Below, piece by piece: positions 13,701 to 29,684 of a stretch of DNA of 64,000 bases. The position numbers were made by a program, and so were the translations under genes. A model generated the notes under the pieces. The model had not been told where the DNA came from, ran no database searches, and worked only from the letters and a program-made list of their open reading frames with translations. This stretch comes from Clavulina sp. PMI_390 (lineage: Eukaryota; Basidiomycota; Agaricomycetes; Cantharellales; Hydnaceae). Position 1 is the first letter of the stretch, and every line of letters begins with the position of its first letter. The DNA lies in assembly GCA_015039315.1 (NCBI GenBank), contig WIDE01000126.1, positions 29,482 to 93,481 of the forward strand. Reading direction: 5' to 3'.

Positions 13701-14302
13701 CACCTGCGACCCCAAGCCCTGCGTACGTTGCGTACCCCGCATCTGTCGCATTCGCGTCCCCTCCCCCTCCAGTTCCTTCCCAGCCCCCAACGCAATATCA
13801 AAACAATAATAACTCTGGGTTCTTGAGTTCGCTTCGCCGCAACAACTCACAAGCGGCACAAAACCCCGCCTCGTACCTCCCTTCACCGATCATCACCTCT
13901 CTCCCAGCTAACACGACCACCACAAATATCGCCACCGCGCCCCCGATCGCCCGCTCGCGCAGCTCCAACTCGGATTCGTCGTCTGGGTCGAAGACACGGA
14001 CACGTTCACCTGGCAGGGCCCTCGAGCCCGTACCGAACTTGCCCCCTGGCGTCAACTCGCCCTCAACACCTGGCAGCGCCGCCAGCAGCAATCGCCTCTC
14101 GCATATGGGCCTCTTTGGGCGCCGTAGTGGCGTGCTCGTCCAGCAGCAGGTGACGATCAGTTCAGATCCTGAACCCGAGCCGGCTTGGGGATCAGGTATG
14201 GGGACTGGTATGGGAACAGGGACGGTGATGGGACTGGGGAGAGTTGAGGAGGAAGAGCGAGGGAGGGGTCGGAGGAATCCTAACCATACATCCTCACGAT
14301 GA
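10707..14302 (+). CDS. Rhodopsin-like seven-transmembrane fungal protein with long disordered tail
   Basis: Putative integral membrane protein of the fungal rhodopsin-domain (Pth11/SAT4-like, cysteine-poor) type; ligand and function unknown. Five exons fit: 10707-10746, 10810-11033, 11821-12049, 12321-12518 and 12963-14302. Together they make 2,031 nt, 676 residues, exactly in frame. Seven hydrophobic segments can be read. They include PPYIIAMIVTVFRLYYRI, the motif WWDDLLIAFSALWATLLVIF, SYYICTFTFTMA, MALKAMAVLFVTIMSVLMAQ, DIICDACLVITPLTF, LYAIFGASVATTITSIV and VAILVANLPVVVSWIWRL. The WWDD loop and the LVANLPVV-type last helix are typical of the family. After helix 7 about 430 residues are hydrophilic and disordered, with acidic, RS-rich, PPP and Gly-Met-Gly-Thr stretches, probably a cytosolic regulatory tail. 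Three of the four introns are very long for this locus (787, 271 and 444 nt). Confidence 0.82.
11034..11820 (+). other. 787-nt intron of the seven-helix gene
   Basis: Donor GTGAGT at 11034 and acceptor TTTACAG at 11820. Both flanking exons are in phase 0 and the full gene model closes exactly, so the intron is well supported. The interior is strongly C/T-rich, including TCGCCTCGCCTCGCTTAGC near 11130. Overlapping short open frames on the same strand inside it do not resemble known proteins. Confidence 0.8.
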
Positions 14303-16421
14303 GGACCTCGCCTTACCTTCCTGATTACTTCTTCCCTCGTCTTTGGTTGGTTTCTTCTCGTCTATGTGGACTTGAACTTTTTTCTCGTATTACTGTAGCA
14401 TTTTCCTTTGGTATTCTGTTTGCCTGCTTTTACTCGTTCGATTGGGGATGTGCTATGAGAATAGCAGCCCTTTCTAGGTTCGCCAGTATACTACAATTTC
14501 GTTCTTGAGACGGACAACCTTGGAACTTTCCATCTCTCTGTCTCCGATTTTTTTTCCATGCTGTATCTTTTTTCCTGACGCTCATTAGCCTTCATCTCGT
14601 TTCTTCCCCGACTCTGTCTGCTTTTGCACCATTTTTCCATGGGGCTTTGTACTCGGTACGCATATATGGTAGTTATCTTCGTCTCCCCGACTCGGATTCC
14701 AGAACTTTGGGTATAGGATGAATTCGCACATAGATTCTCCGCGCTGTACGTACGTGCCATCATGTGTACAATGTACAGTTTCTATTCTGAGGCATGCATC
14801 GTGGACCCTCCGTTGTGCAGAGACGTGGTTAATTGTGTGAATAGGTGGCTCGCGGGTACCTTTGCTGTTCATGAGCGGAACGAACCAGAATATCACGGCA
14901 TACGGAGATGGGATGCCATCGATAAGTACGTGTTCCTTCCTTGAGGGGACAGGAACCTTGGAAAATCCCAGAGGAAGTCTCCGAGTGCGATGGAGACGCA
15001 TAAAAACAATTCCACAGCTGAAGTTCTAGATGTTGCGCTGGAAAACGGAGATGGTAAATCCCGGAGGAGAAGAAGACAGGTAGATAGAGTGTAGATAGAC
15101 GTCGCTATAGACGGGGAAATAGATCACAAGTGCCTCCGCCCGTCTGCATTTACCAGCAAATAATAGGAATAGGATGACCAAGGCCCGGGACTTATAAACC
15201 GAAAATTGCTGGTGGCTGATAGCGCTCGTACCTGCAGTATTATTTTGGGGATATAGATATGCTCACCAAGCTCGGTGTTCGAGGTCCTCATGTGCCGGTG
15301 TTCAGCATGACGCGAGCGGGCGAATCGTTTGCGGCGAATGAGGTCTAAATGGGGATGCTCACCCCACCTCCCTCTCCGCTCACCTCGCTTGCAGGATCCG
15401 CCCTGTCAAAGCAGCGTGCCGCATAGCCGGCGGGCAGGAGTTACACCAGGGCCCAGCTCATGTGGAGCCAAGTTCCAGGCACCGAACTCTCGAAGAGGTG
15501 CAGATGGCCGGGACCTTCCGCTTGTTTCAGCCTGGGCATGCCTTATCACATTACGAGAGGATATTATCCCCGCGGCGTAGGCCAGCCTTGCTCGCGGCAA
15601 GTGTGGTCGCTGTCCAGGAACCTAGATAAGGTATGAATGAATGAAGAAATGCGGAGGCAAAACACAATTTATTCATTTCCGCTTCTGGAAAAGTTCGTAA
15701 TTTCGATCCTCGGCCGAACGTACATAGAACTTGGACGTATTGCGGACGATAGTTGTTGAGAGAGAGGTAGGCGCCCAAGTGCGATAGGTTCTAACGCGGA
15801 GAAGACGAGTGTTTGCGGCGACATACGGACTTGAGACTTAATAGGGCTGTAAAATTCTGTAGAATCGCGTCGCCATCCGGCACAATGGCGATCTTGGTGG
15901 CTTGATCGGTGGCTCGTTCGTGGGTGAGTTCAACCTGTGGTCTGGGCGCTCTATCCTCAAACTCGATCCCCCAAACAATGGCTCACGGCGGCTTGTCCGA
16001 CCTAGTGCCGAGACCACCCGGTCTTATTTTGTCGGGATATCCCCTCTGATTCTATGAAATAGAAACTACAGATGGGAGGGTGGAGCTCAATAATCTGCCT
16101 CAATTGAGCCATAGGACTGAGATTGAACTCCAAGGATGCGTTGATACTTCGTTGGTCTAAGTTTCGAGACAACCTCTCTCAGGGTGCTGGAAAACTTCGT
16201 GAATTCGTCCCATTAGGTTCTCCCAAGAGCAGTGAGGAGATCAAGGAAGATTTTCAAGCGAAGGAAAGGTCGAAGACTCTGGGGTTCTTGTCACATGCCA
16301 TCAAGGCTGCAAGTTACACCTGGAAGTGGATGTGACGACCATGGATCACGGATAGCCGAACACATTCGGGGTTCAGATTTGAACTCAGGTTACATGACAA
16401 CAGACTATCAGTAATACGGAT
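14303..16421. other. Long intergenic region, no gene recognised
   Basis: About 2.1 kb between the seven-helix gene and the convergent ornithine cyclodeaminase gene; it includes both 3' ends. The longest open frames, up to 138 codons on the minus strand around 14585-15001 and 70 codons at 16123-16335, lack family motifs and low-entropy coding character. I see no repeat or RNA gene that I can support. Confidence 0.45.
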
Positions 16422-17551
16422 TCAGTCAAAGGGTATCATGCTCCCCAGGCCCTTCTCTTCAGCCCGCCTGAGAACGAGACGAGCGATGGCCACATCCTGA
16501 ACACCAACGCCAACGCTTTTGAAGACAGTGAATTTCCCGGGAGCCCGCTTGTACACTTCCCCTTTACCGCATATGCTCCCGAGTTCGGTCATTCTCTCCG
16601 CAGGGGTACCAGCAAGGTCGCCAGCTTCGCGCTGGCAGTCCTTCAAGGAGTCGACGATAATGAGAGAAGCTTGCTCGATGAGTGCCGGTGTAACCTCCCT
16701 CATCTCTTGAGTATACGAGCCAATCTGGAAGATCGATGTTTATCGCTCCGGGAAGTTGGGTAGGCAAAAATATGAATGCGTACAAGATTCAAGTGAGCGG
16801 AAGGGTTCAGCCAGGATTCATCGAAGAGAGCCTTGGTCGAGCTCGTTGCCGTGATCACAATATCGGCGTTCTCGAGTGAAGATTTCAGTTTCCCCGAGTC
16901 TTCCAGGAGAACGGCCTCTATGGAGACAGCGGAGAATCGCTTGTTGATTAACTTCCGCAACCCTTCGACGCGATCATTGATGGACCGGTTCACTACATAG
17001 CAGCGAGAGACCGAAGGATAAAGTTGCAAGAATAATAGAGCATGCTGCGTGATTTGAGCGCCTGCGCCAAAGAAGACGATCGTTCTGGGATCAGAGACCC
17101 CCGCTAATTTTGTGGCCAGAGCCGACCCTAGGGACAAAGTCGCGTCACAAATTGCTAGGAAAATCCAATAATAGCACTGGTTTATCACACCTGCCACGTT
17201 TCTGACCGCGGTAAGCTGTCGAGCGTTGATCATCGCTTCAACTGAACCAGTTTCCTCATTCATAAGTAGCGTTGTCGCTGGAAGCCCGTCGGCAGATTTC
17301 CCTTTCGGAACGGATACTATCTTTATCCCTGTACCTCCAGCTACAGATATCCTGGACGGCATGAATAAAACATCGTGATTATCGGAAGGGATCGAGATTC
17401 GGGCAGGAGTAGCGAGGCTAGTTTGATTGCTCGCTCCTGTTGACACGAGCTGGGTGAAGACTCTCTCCATAAGGTTAATCATCCCTTCAGGCGGCAGGGA
17501 TTCGACGATGTCATCTACGGTCTTGCCATCGAGAACCCGAATCGAACGCAT
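16422..17551 (-). CDS. Ornithine cyclodeaminase / mu-crystallin family NAD(P)-dependent enzyme
   Basis: Rossmann-fold enzyme of the ornithine cyclodeaminase/mu-crystallin family. Members deaminate ornithine to proline or reduce imines; the exact substrate here is not readable. Exons 17551-17191, 17127-16784 and 16724-16422 total 1,008 nt (335 residues), the usual family length. The start MRSIRVLDGKTVDDIVESL is typical. Visible motifs are GGTGIKIVSV in the substrate domain, EAMINARQLTAVRNVAG, the dinucleotide loop FFGAGAQITQHALL, and NADIVITATSST. The splice at NPSAHLNL to IGSYTQEMREV rebuilds a well-conserved block, and IIVDSLKDCQREAGDL follows. No stop or frameshift interrupts it. The start codon faces that of the Ecm16 gene across 86 bp, so the two genes probably share a promoter. 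Confidence 0.9.
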
Positions 17552-17637
17552 CGTTCACTGGCGAAACAGAGGCTCCGATGTTGACCTGTGATGAATTATT
17601 TGGAGTCGGCGCCAAAAAGTTGTGGCCACTCTCTCCG
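17552..17637. promoter_or_regulatory. 86-bp bidirectional promoter between OCD-like gene and ECM16
   Basis: Only 86 bp separate the two opposed ATGs if Ecm16 begins at 17638, or 26 bp if it begins at the in-frame ATG at 17578. Both proteins have family-typical N-termini directly at these starts, so there is little room for error. Core promoter elements of both genes must overlap or lie within the opposite gene. Confidence 0.6.
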
Positions 17638-22229
<4,592 letters not shown>

Positions 22230-22486
22230 CTGAGTAGCTGAGCACTAGTATGGCGTTTCTAGCGTGTAAATTATGCTACATTATTGTGTACGGGGAACAT
22301 GCAAAAGGATCTATTGAGGGTGTATTATCCCTCGCAGTGTGAGCAGAGTTTGGGCCAAATGAATGAAAATGTAGATTAAGGCATGCATATGATGCTGATG
22401 CTTGGAGTGGTGAAGAACATTACAGGGTATCACAATGGTCGGGGTCGTTTATTCGAAGAGCTTATATCGAGGCCGTCCGCAGGTCG

Positions 22487-25400
22487 CTATAAAGAAAAGA
22501 GGATTAGGAAGGCGATAGAACCGCTATATTGGTCACATACTTTTTGTGGTTTCGGAGGTGGCAGGAATAGCCCAGCTTCAGGATCCTTTTTCTTCTTCTT
22601 TTTGGGCGGTCGTGGAGGCGCTGGCACAATGGTGGTCGTAGAGGAAGAAGTTGATCTGGGTTGAGCACCATTGCTTGATGGTTCGGGCTTAGACGTCGAT
22701 TGTGCCAATTGGGTTTGCTGTTGTGGTAAAGCCGAATCATCAAGGTCGGATACGGGAGAAGAGATAGAGTCAATGTCCATCTTAGAAGGTGCATCGCTTA
22801 AAGTCAGATTAGGCTTGGGGTCCAGAGAAACAGATGGAATTGTTGATGGGGAAGGGGCCTGGATTGACGCGACCAACAATCTTCCACCCGTTTTTGAGAG
22901 TTCGACCTGGCAGGATGTCCGAACGTCAGCTGAAGCCGAGGAAACAAATGACAAAAAATCCACTTTGGACAATGCACCGCGTTCACGAGCGTCGCTAACG
23001 ATATCCCTCCATTTCTCATCAGAACGTTCCAGTGTGGCTGCGTGGCCCAACACGAAGAGCGTGGAGCGAGCACGAGTAATGGCGACGTTCATGCGACGCA
23101 CATCAGAGACGTGGCCAATACGTGTAACGTTAGGCCCTCCTCGCACGGCAGAGATGATGATAATTTCCTTCTCCTGCCCTTGAAAGCCGTCGACAGTACC
23201 AAAAGCGAGAGTCTGACGAATATTCCTCCCAAACCTTTTTTCGAATTGGTTGAGAAGCTCTGTTTTTTGTGCATCGTACATTGCTATCACACCAATCTTG
23301 TTGTCGAAGTCGTAGTCGTCCTTGTACTGATCTAACAGCGTTTCATAGATCCGAACCGCGAGTTTGGCCTCAGCAACATTGCGGAGAGAATGACCCCCAA
23401 AGGCTTTCTCTTCTGATCCGTCAGCCACGTCAAAAAATTGATAAGGCTTGAAGAGGGGGCTGGTGTGCCACGGTCTAACACGTTGTGCTGCCATGTTGTC
23501 ACCGTCCATGAGCTGGGAGTTGTAAAAAACTCTACTTGGGAGTCTACTGATTGATGGATGCATTCGATACTGGATGCTGTTGGTGGAATAAGGGACAGTT
23601 CTTATAACATCAGGCGATCTTCGCACCTCAGTAGATATGCGGCATATTGTTTATGCAGCCGAACAAACAGGCTTTGATTATACCCAAATCGTGTGGCCCT
23701 TGAAGACAGCACAGTTGGGGCTAGCTGTTGAGGATCTTTAGGAGAAGTGTCAGCCTAGGCAGAATGATGGGTGGCTGCTCCCTACCTCCAACCAGGATTG
23801 TCCTCGTTGCTCCATACTTAAGTGGAATCAACGAACTGAGTTCCACAGACTGTGCGGCTTCATCGATGACGACAGTCTCGAATGTGAACTGCGCAAGTGA
23901 GGCGTGTCCACTTCCTGAGAGCGTCGAGCAGATGATGTCGGCCTCGAAAAGCACAAGGCTTTCAAATTTGCGCACCGCGCTAGCTTGATTACGCCGGATG
24001 CTCTCGTTCTCATCCTTGCACGCATCAAGCTTTCGGCCCAATTCTTTTCGCTGCCTCCGCGCAAGGCCAATTTCGTCGCCTAGCCTTGACGCCGCTCCAG
24101 CATCCAAGCCATCTGCGTCTTTTGCGGTCACCAGTGCGTTAATTTTTTCCGTCAACCCGTGGAGTTGGGACCGCAAAGCCGTGAGATCGTGGCCAGAGTT
24201 CTTCGAGTCTGAACTATTGTTCATCATCTGCGAGATTTGGGCTTCCAATGAAAGGTCTTGGATGAGAGGGCTCAATTTCTCAGAATGTCCTACTCGGACG
24301 ATTTTCGGAGTGAATAATGTGCCATCGGGCTGCCGGACACCTTGCTTCAATCGATAGGTCACTTCGTCGATGGCAGCGTTGCTAGGGGCGCAGATGAGGA
24401 TTTTTTTGGGAGGCTCCTTTGTGGCATCGGCGTTCGCGGTCTTGATCTTTGTGGCAGGGGCAGGCCGTTTGGCGAGGAACATACCTACGAGCGCTGTGAT
24501 CGTAGATGTCTTGCCAGTACCAGGAGGCCTAGAAATCGGCTTTATGAGAAGAGATTGTATAATAGCCCTCATCACGACTTACCCTTGGATCAACGAGAAG
24601 CCGTCTGTTGCTAACGAACCGAGAATCGCTTGGGCTTGAGGTTCGTTAATTTTGTACGCTGCCATAGTCTCCCGAATGTCCCGTTGAGAAGATTTAATGA
24701 GTGCTCTCTTCTGAGGGTGCATAACGGGTCCGAATAGATCGTAATACTGCAGGCCCATGAGCGCGCCATACTCGCGGTTCACCGTACTTAAACTAAGAAA
24801 ATGGAGTCAGCACTCCTCATATGTTCTACAAGGACACTCTCGCGCACCTATAGACTTTGCTAAGCTGCCAATGAGATTGTAAGGCCAAGGCCCCGCTCAT
24901 CAGCCTCAGCCGATCGGTGTCCAAACAACAACGGAGTGTTGCATTCCAGCCTTCGTTTGACTTTTTGGCCGTGCTCACTTTTGCAAGCACATTCCCCGTT
25001 CCCTCAATGGGCCGCAGCAGAACGATGTCAGTCTCTGAGAGCCACCATTTCGGGTTCATGGCACTAGCCGGGTCATCAATGGCAATATCGAAATCGACGA
25101 ACACATCCACATGCCGCCGAGCGACTATCTCAGCATCCACTATTCGTGGATTCTCATATTTGGAGGCAACGAGCCCACTCCATGTTTCCATGAGAATGAG
25201 GGGCTGGAAGATTTTGTGATACTCCGCTATCGCAATATCGCCTCTTGGGAAGGAGTCGGGGACAGAGATCGGTCGAAGATTGAAATCTGGAGGATCTGGC
25301 CCCTCGTGGTCATAATCCCACTGAATGCTACGCCATTTGGAGGATTGGTTAGCATGCGCATGAATGATCATGACAGGGGTGCTTACATATGCCGATGGAA

Positions 25401-28400
25401 AGAAGAGAGGTCAGGTTTCAGCCTCAGGCCCTGCCGTCTTACCAGCTCTCGTTGGTCAAATTGAGGCCGGCGCGTCGTAGTCTCCGATAAATCAAGGATT
25501 TTGACTGTGCGCCGTTCAACTGGCTTGGGTTTCTTGGGCGAGATCTCTCGTAGCGCTCTGAGCCCTGTTAATTTCAGGACGAGAGGATTAGAATGTTAGG
25601 CATCAGGCACAAACTTGTGGATGAATACTCTGTGATCGTACCTTCTTCGTCATCATCGTCGTCCTCATCGTCATCATCTGCATCTGAATCGGATGTGATG
25701 GGCGCTCGAGTGGACCCTGACACGGTCCGCGGCTGCATTACAGGTTTTGTAGGGCCGGATAGAATGTTCGACGCAGCTTTGGTTTCCTGCATCTTGTTGT
25801 AATTTCGTAGCGCCTCCGCCGGTATTGCTGCGGCTGGCTTTGGTTTGGGCTTTGGAGGCATAGTTTTGGTCACATTAGCGAGCTTGGAGGAGGAAGAGTA
25901 GGTCGTCTATTGGAGTGAAAGTTGGTCTAACATGAAAGCTACTTCGTATGGCTTAAAGCGCACCGATCCTGTTGTCGTCTTCAAGCCCTTGACGACAGTT
26001 TTTGCCTGGACATTCTTCTGCCATAAGGCCTTTTGAGCAGCTAGCGCGGCGCTTCCTGCTTTCGATGAGGAGGAACCAGTGATCGCAATGAGAGCATTTT
26101 TCTTCTCTTTATCCTTTCGAGACTTGGAGGGAGGCTCGATGATTTGTACATCATCGTCGTCATCGGTAGTAGTATAGCCACCAGTGACGGCGGCAGGGAG
26201 CGCAGCATCGTCGCGCCACGGCCGAATTGCTCCAAACAGCTCGGCCCGTTTATCGCGGCTCAGCTCCGTCCTCTTATTATCGACGTCCTCGATCCACCCA
26301 ACCAGGGTGTCCAGGGTAGCAGGAGTAGGCTCTACGCCCGCCGTGTCAAACAGAGAAAGCAATACTTTTGTCAACTCAAATGCCTGGTGCAACATTTCGG
26401 GATGCGTGAGCTTGAGCCATTGGACAGTGCAGTCAAAGAAGGCTGGGAGGTCTAAAATCAAGTTGATTCTTTTGCCTTTACCTTTGGAGGCGGATCCCTT
26501 TATACGCTCATCAAGGGCCTGTTGGATAACATGCACATACGAGATGAGATCGCGTCCAAAGATGAGGGCATCGCGCATCCATTGAGTCATATCCTCGATG
26601 GAGAACCAGTTCGCCCAGTATTTCGTCAGCTGGAAGACGCTGCTCATTGCCTGGAGCATGCCACGCCACAGCTGGGGTAACCATGTGGTGAGATCCACAT
26701 CGTCATCTGCCCCATAGTGGTTACGAAGGAGGAGACCTTTCGAAGAGTTTCCAAGGGCGTCCAAAATCTCCTTCATACTCCGCACATGTGTCTTCGCCGT
26801 ATCGCATGGTGCAGGGGCCATCGTGACATAAGCATTGAATTGGTCGAGGTATCGGATTAGTGCGGGTGCCATCGCGCGTGCATGGCGCTCCAGCAGTACG
26901 AAGAAGCATGCCGATCGCTCCACGACGTTATAAGCATTCATCACCAAGCTCTTGGCTCCGTCCACAAGGTCCTGGTTGGGCGACATGAGTAGGAAAAGCA
27001 CGTTAGCAACGACACCTTCCCTGTTGAGGAGCTTCAGCACGGCACTGCTGGACGATTCTGCGAAGTCTTCCACTTGTGTAGAGAATCCGCTGCGCATGAT
27101 CGCGAGCGCCGCATTGACACTCCTAACGGTGCGGGTGAACTGCTCGTGCATCTTGGGATCAGTACGACATTTCTGGAGCGAGGCACCATCCCAAGGCTTG
27201 GACACTTCAGGGTCGTCTGACTCCATCTCTAGGGGCTCGATGAGCGCCGTCGTCGCGGTCACCATTAGGACAAGCTCCGTCGCAAGAGTATCCGCCGGGC
27301 GGAGTGCCATTGCCGCATATGTCGCCTTCCAAAGACGGCGGTGAATTTCGAGTGCGGGAGGAGGGACCGGAGGGGTTTTGGATTTCTTGAGCTCTTCTTT
27401 AGCGGTGCGAGAAAGGCTTCGCGAGTACGCCGAGGCGTGGCTAGGGTAGTAAAGCATGTACTGCTCGTCGCGAAAAGGACATAGGGCATCCAAGCATCTC
27501 CTAGTTGCGCTAGCGTCAGCAAGGAAAACCGTGCGGAGGAGTTCAAGAGCAAGATCTCGTAGATCCGACGGTGTATTGGTGGAGGGCGTGAGAGAATTGG
27601 AGTGGACGCTGGAACGCGGGAATGCCGCGCGAGCGACAATTTCCGCATGGGTGCTAAGGGTCTCCCGAAGCGCACATGCCTGCGGGGCATCGTTTTTCAG
27701 TTCAGAGGCCTTTCTACAGAGGCTAGTCATAATCTGTGAGGGAGTTAGATCAGTATAGGATAACTCAAACAGCAGATGAAAAACTTGGAAGGAACATACA
27801 GTAAATAGCGCTCGCAGAGCTTGAATATGTACTGTAGGATCGACTGTTACATGCTGCAGCTGCTCGCCCAACCACAAGAACATTTTGGGAAGCATTGCCG
27901 CAAACGCAGGCGAATCCCATGCCGACTCCATAAACGTTTGAAGCCACTGAAGTTTCCACAGCGCGGGTTGTCGCTCGGGCGATTGGTCTGCTAACAACGC
28001 CGGCATTCCGGTGTGATCTTTGAGTGTGTCAAAAACGAGTTCAGGGTAGGAGGCGTGCTCTTTGGCCCATAAAGAGCTTCCCTGCGCGTTTAAGAGCTCC
28101 ACGAAGCAGCTTAGAACTCCGGGTAGACCTAGAAAAATGGAAGCGGTTCTAGAGCGTGAAATAAGAGGGTGCAGGTAGGTACATACTTGTAGTGCCCATA
28201 AGAGTATTCACGACAACCCTGCGTAGGTTTATATTCGCTGTGGGACTTGTCGAAAAGTGTACTGGGTATGTGGCAGATGCAAACGAGCGCAAAATTAGGT
28301 GGAGATGATCCCAAAGGTCAGGTGCAGGGAGAATGGTCGATGGTAGGCTTTCACTCTGACTCGATTGGCCTTGCACTCGACGAAACAAGTCACCGACAAG

Positions 28401-29259
28401 TCTGACACCAGCATGTGAGGTTTCAGAGAGCTTGGTGAAGCAGCGCCGTAGCCGTGTTCCTAGCTCTCGCCTTTCCGCGCGGAAGTCTACAATCATGTGG
28501 AGAATTTCAAGTGGTATTGGGGGAGGGATAGATGCTGAAGTGTAGGAAGGGATGAAAGGGGAGGGGAACTGGTACTGAACGGCGACAGTGGATAACTTCT
28601 CGTTCTGCATGAGGGCTGGGTTGCACAGGATGTTGTACGCGAGCGAGGAACGAGGGATAGATGCATCGGCAAGGATTTCGAGGGCTTTAGACTCCTCCCA
28701 TTTGTCGACTGTAGCAAAGAAGGTCTTCAGGGCTTGATCTGAGAAGCGGGAAAGGTACCTATGACAAGGAATCAGAAGTGTGTGTCGTAAATATCAGAGT
28801 GAACCCGCAACCACTCCAGGGTGGATCGTAGCCGCAGCTACAAGAGTTATTCGAAACAAAGTTGAGAAAGACTCACGTCTTTTTACAGAATTCCTTCCGA
28901 TCCTGGTACCCTGCAGAGCAATCCAAGCACTGATACATGACTTGGGCCAAGTGGGTCTTCCATTTATCAATAGCTTCGTTGGCCCGAAACGCATGAATCC
29001 GAATAAGGAACGTTGCGCACTCGCGTACTTCCTCGGGGGCCTGGGCACAGAACCAGTGAAGGTGGCTGGGCTCTGTGTCGGTGGCCTTCACACTTGGTGT
29101 GGCGGATTTGGTTTTCTTCGTTATCCCGTCCGAGTATGATCCAAGTGACTTGATAGCCGCACCCATGAGACTTTCGGTATCTTTGTCATCGTAGAACGCG
29201 GCATTCTGAGAGTACGCTAGAAGTTTCTCTAGCAGCGATCCACCACTCAACGTGGTCAT
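22487..29259 (-). CDS. SEN1: Sen1-type RNA/DNA helicase (senataxin orthologue)
   Basis: Superfamily 1 helicase that unwinds RNA-DNA hybrids and terminates RNA polymerase II transcription. The N-terminal start MTTLSGGSLLEKLLAYSQN is at 29259. A large helical SEN1_N domain fills 28.9-25.9 kb, including an intron-free exon of over 700 codons (from WAKEHASYPELVFDTLKD onward). An Asp/Glu-rich linker comes next (25.64-25.69 kb). The helicase core reads GFSLIQG spliced to PPGTGKTSTITAL (Walker A), ICAPSNAAIDEVTYRL, and VIDEAAQSVELSSLIPL. Then come ILVG spliced to DPQQLAPTVLSSRATRFGYN, SIQYRMHPSISRLPSRVFYN, GTVDGFQGQEKEIIIISAV and RRMNVAITRARSTLFVLGH. The tail is Ser/Pro-rich with a KKKKKKD nuclear-localisation-like stretch. 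The estimate is about 2,000 residues, as in yeast Sen1. It is convergent with ECM16, with 257 bp between the coding ends. Nothing looks broken. Confidence 0.95.
25640..25690 (-). repeat. Asp/Glu-coding trinucleotide run within SEN1
   Basis: A run of TCN/CTC/GTC triplets on the plus strand codes on the minus strand for an acidic stretch (DSDADDDDEDDDDDEEG). It separates the SEN1_N domain from the helicase domain. Triplet-rich DNA of this kind is prone to length change; here it is in frame. Confidence 0.7.
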
Positions 29260-29684
29260 CTGAGGCGTCACCAACTACGAGGGTGATACTTCAGGATACT
29301 CTAGAAACCCAATAAAGATATTTCGCGACGTATTAGATGATGGTCTAGAAGGAAATCGCGGAGAGAACGCGTCCTGTAGGTTTGTGGTGGCACTGACTGG
29401 TGTTCGGCGGACGCATCGGCCGGATCCGAACAAGATTGTATGCGTCCATCATGTCATTAGGCTTGCTTGGCTTGACACACTGGAGGGATTACTAAGAAAT
29501 ATGTAAGTATTTGGGGTTGACCTGAATCATGGATTATGCGTTAGCATCGTCCACCTTCCAGGTTTTTGGCGGCGCTATGAGTGTTCTCATAGTGGGCAAC
29601 CAGTGTGAATGTGATTGATTGAATCAACGCATGATCAGGAAATGTCGAAAAGTACAATAAGGACGAGAATAGATGTGCCGTGGG
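29260..29684. other. Intergenic region between SEN1 and the F-box array
   Basis: About 425 bp holding the SEN1 promoter and the 3' end of the first F-box gene. No coding similarity was seen. Confidence 0.4.

Noticed and set aside
12950..14302. A 450-codon open frame as an independent gene
   Set aside because: Its first codons lie in an intron; splicing at 12963 joins it to the last helix of the seven-helix protein.
16123..16335. 70-codon frame with Lys/Ser-rich product as a small gene
   Set aside because: No splice partners, no recognised domain, and it lies in the long non-coding interval.
16340..16440. Possible tRNA (TTCAAATC like a B box on the minus strand)
   Set aside because: The T-stem does not pair, and no D-arm or acceptor stem could be drawn.
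22671..23183. 170-codon plus-strand frame opposite SEN1
   Set aside because: Shadow of the conserved SEN1 helicase C-terminal region, which clearly codes on the minus strand.
29400..29450. GGATCCGAAC motif, also near 39086, as tRNA T-loop remnants
   Set aside because: Loop size is wrong and no cloverleaf fits; probably chance similarity.
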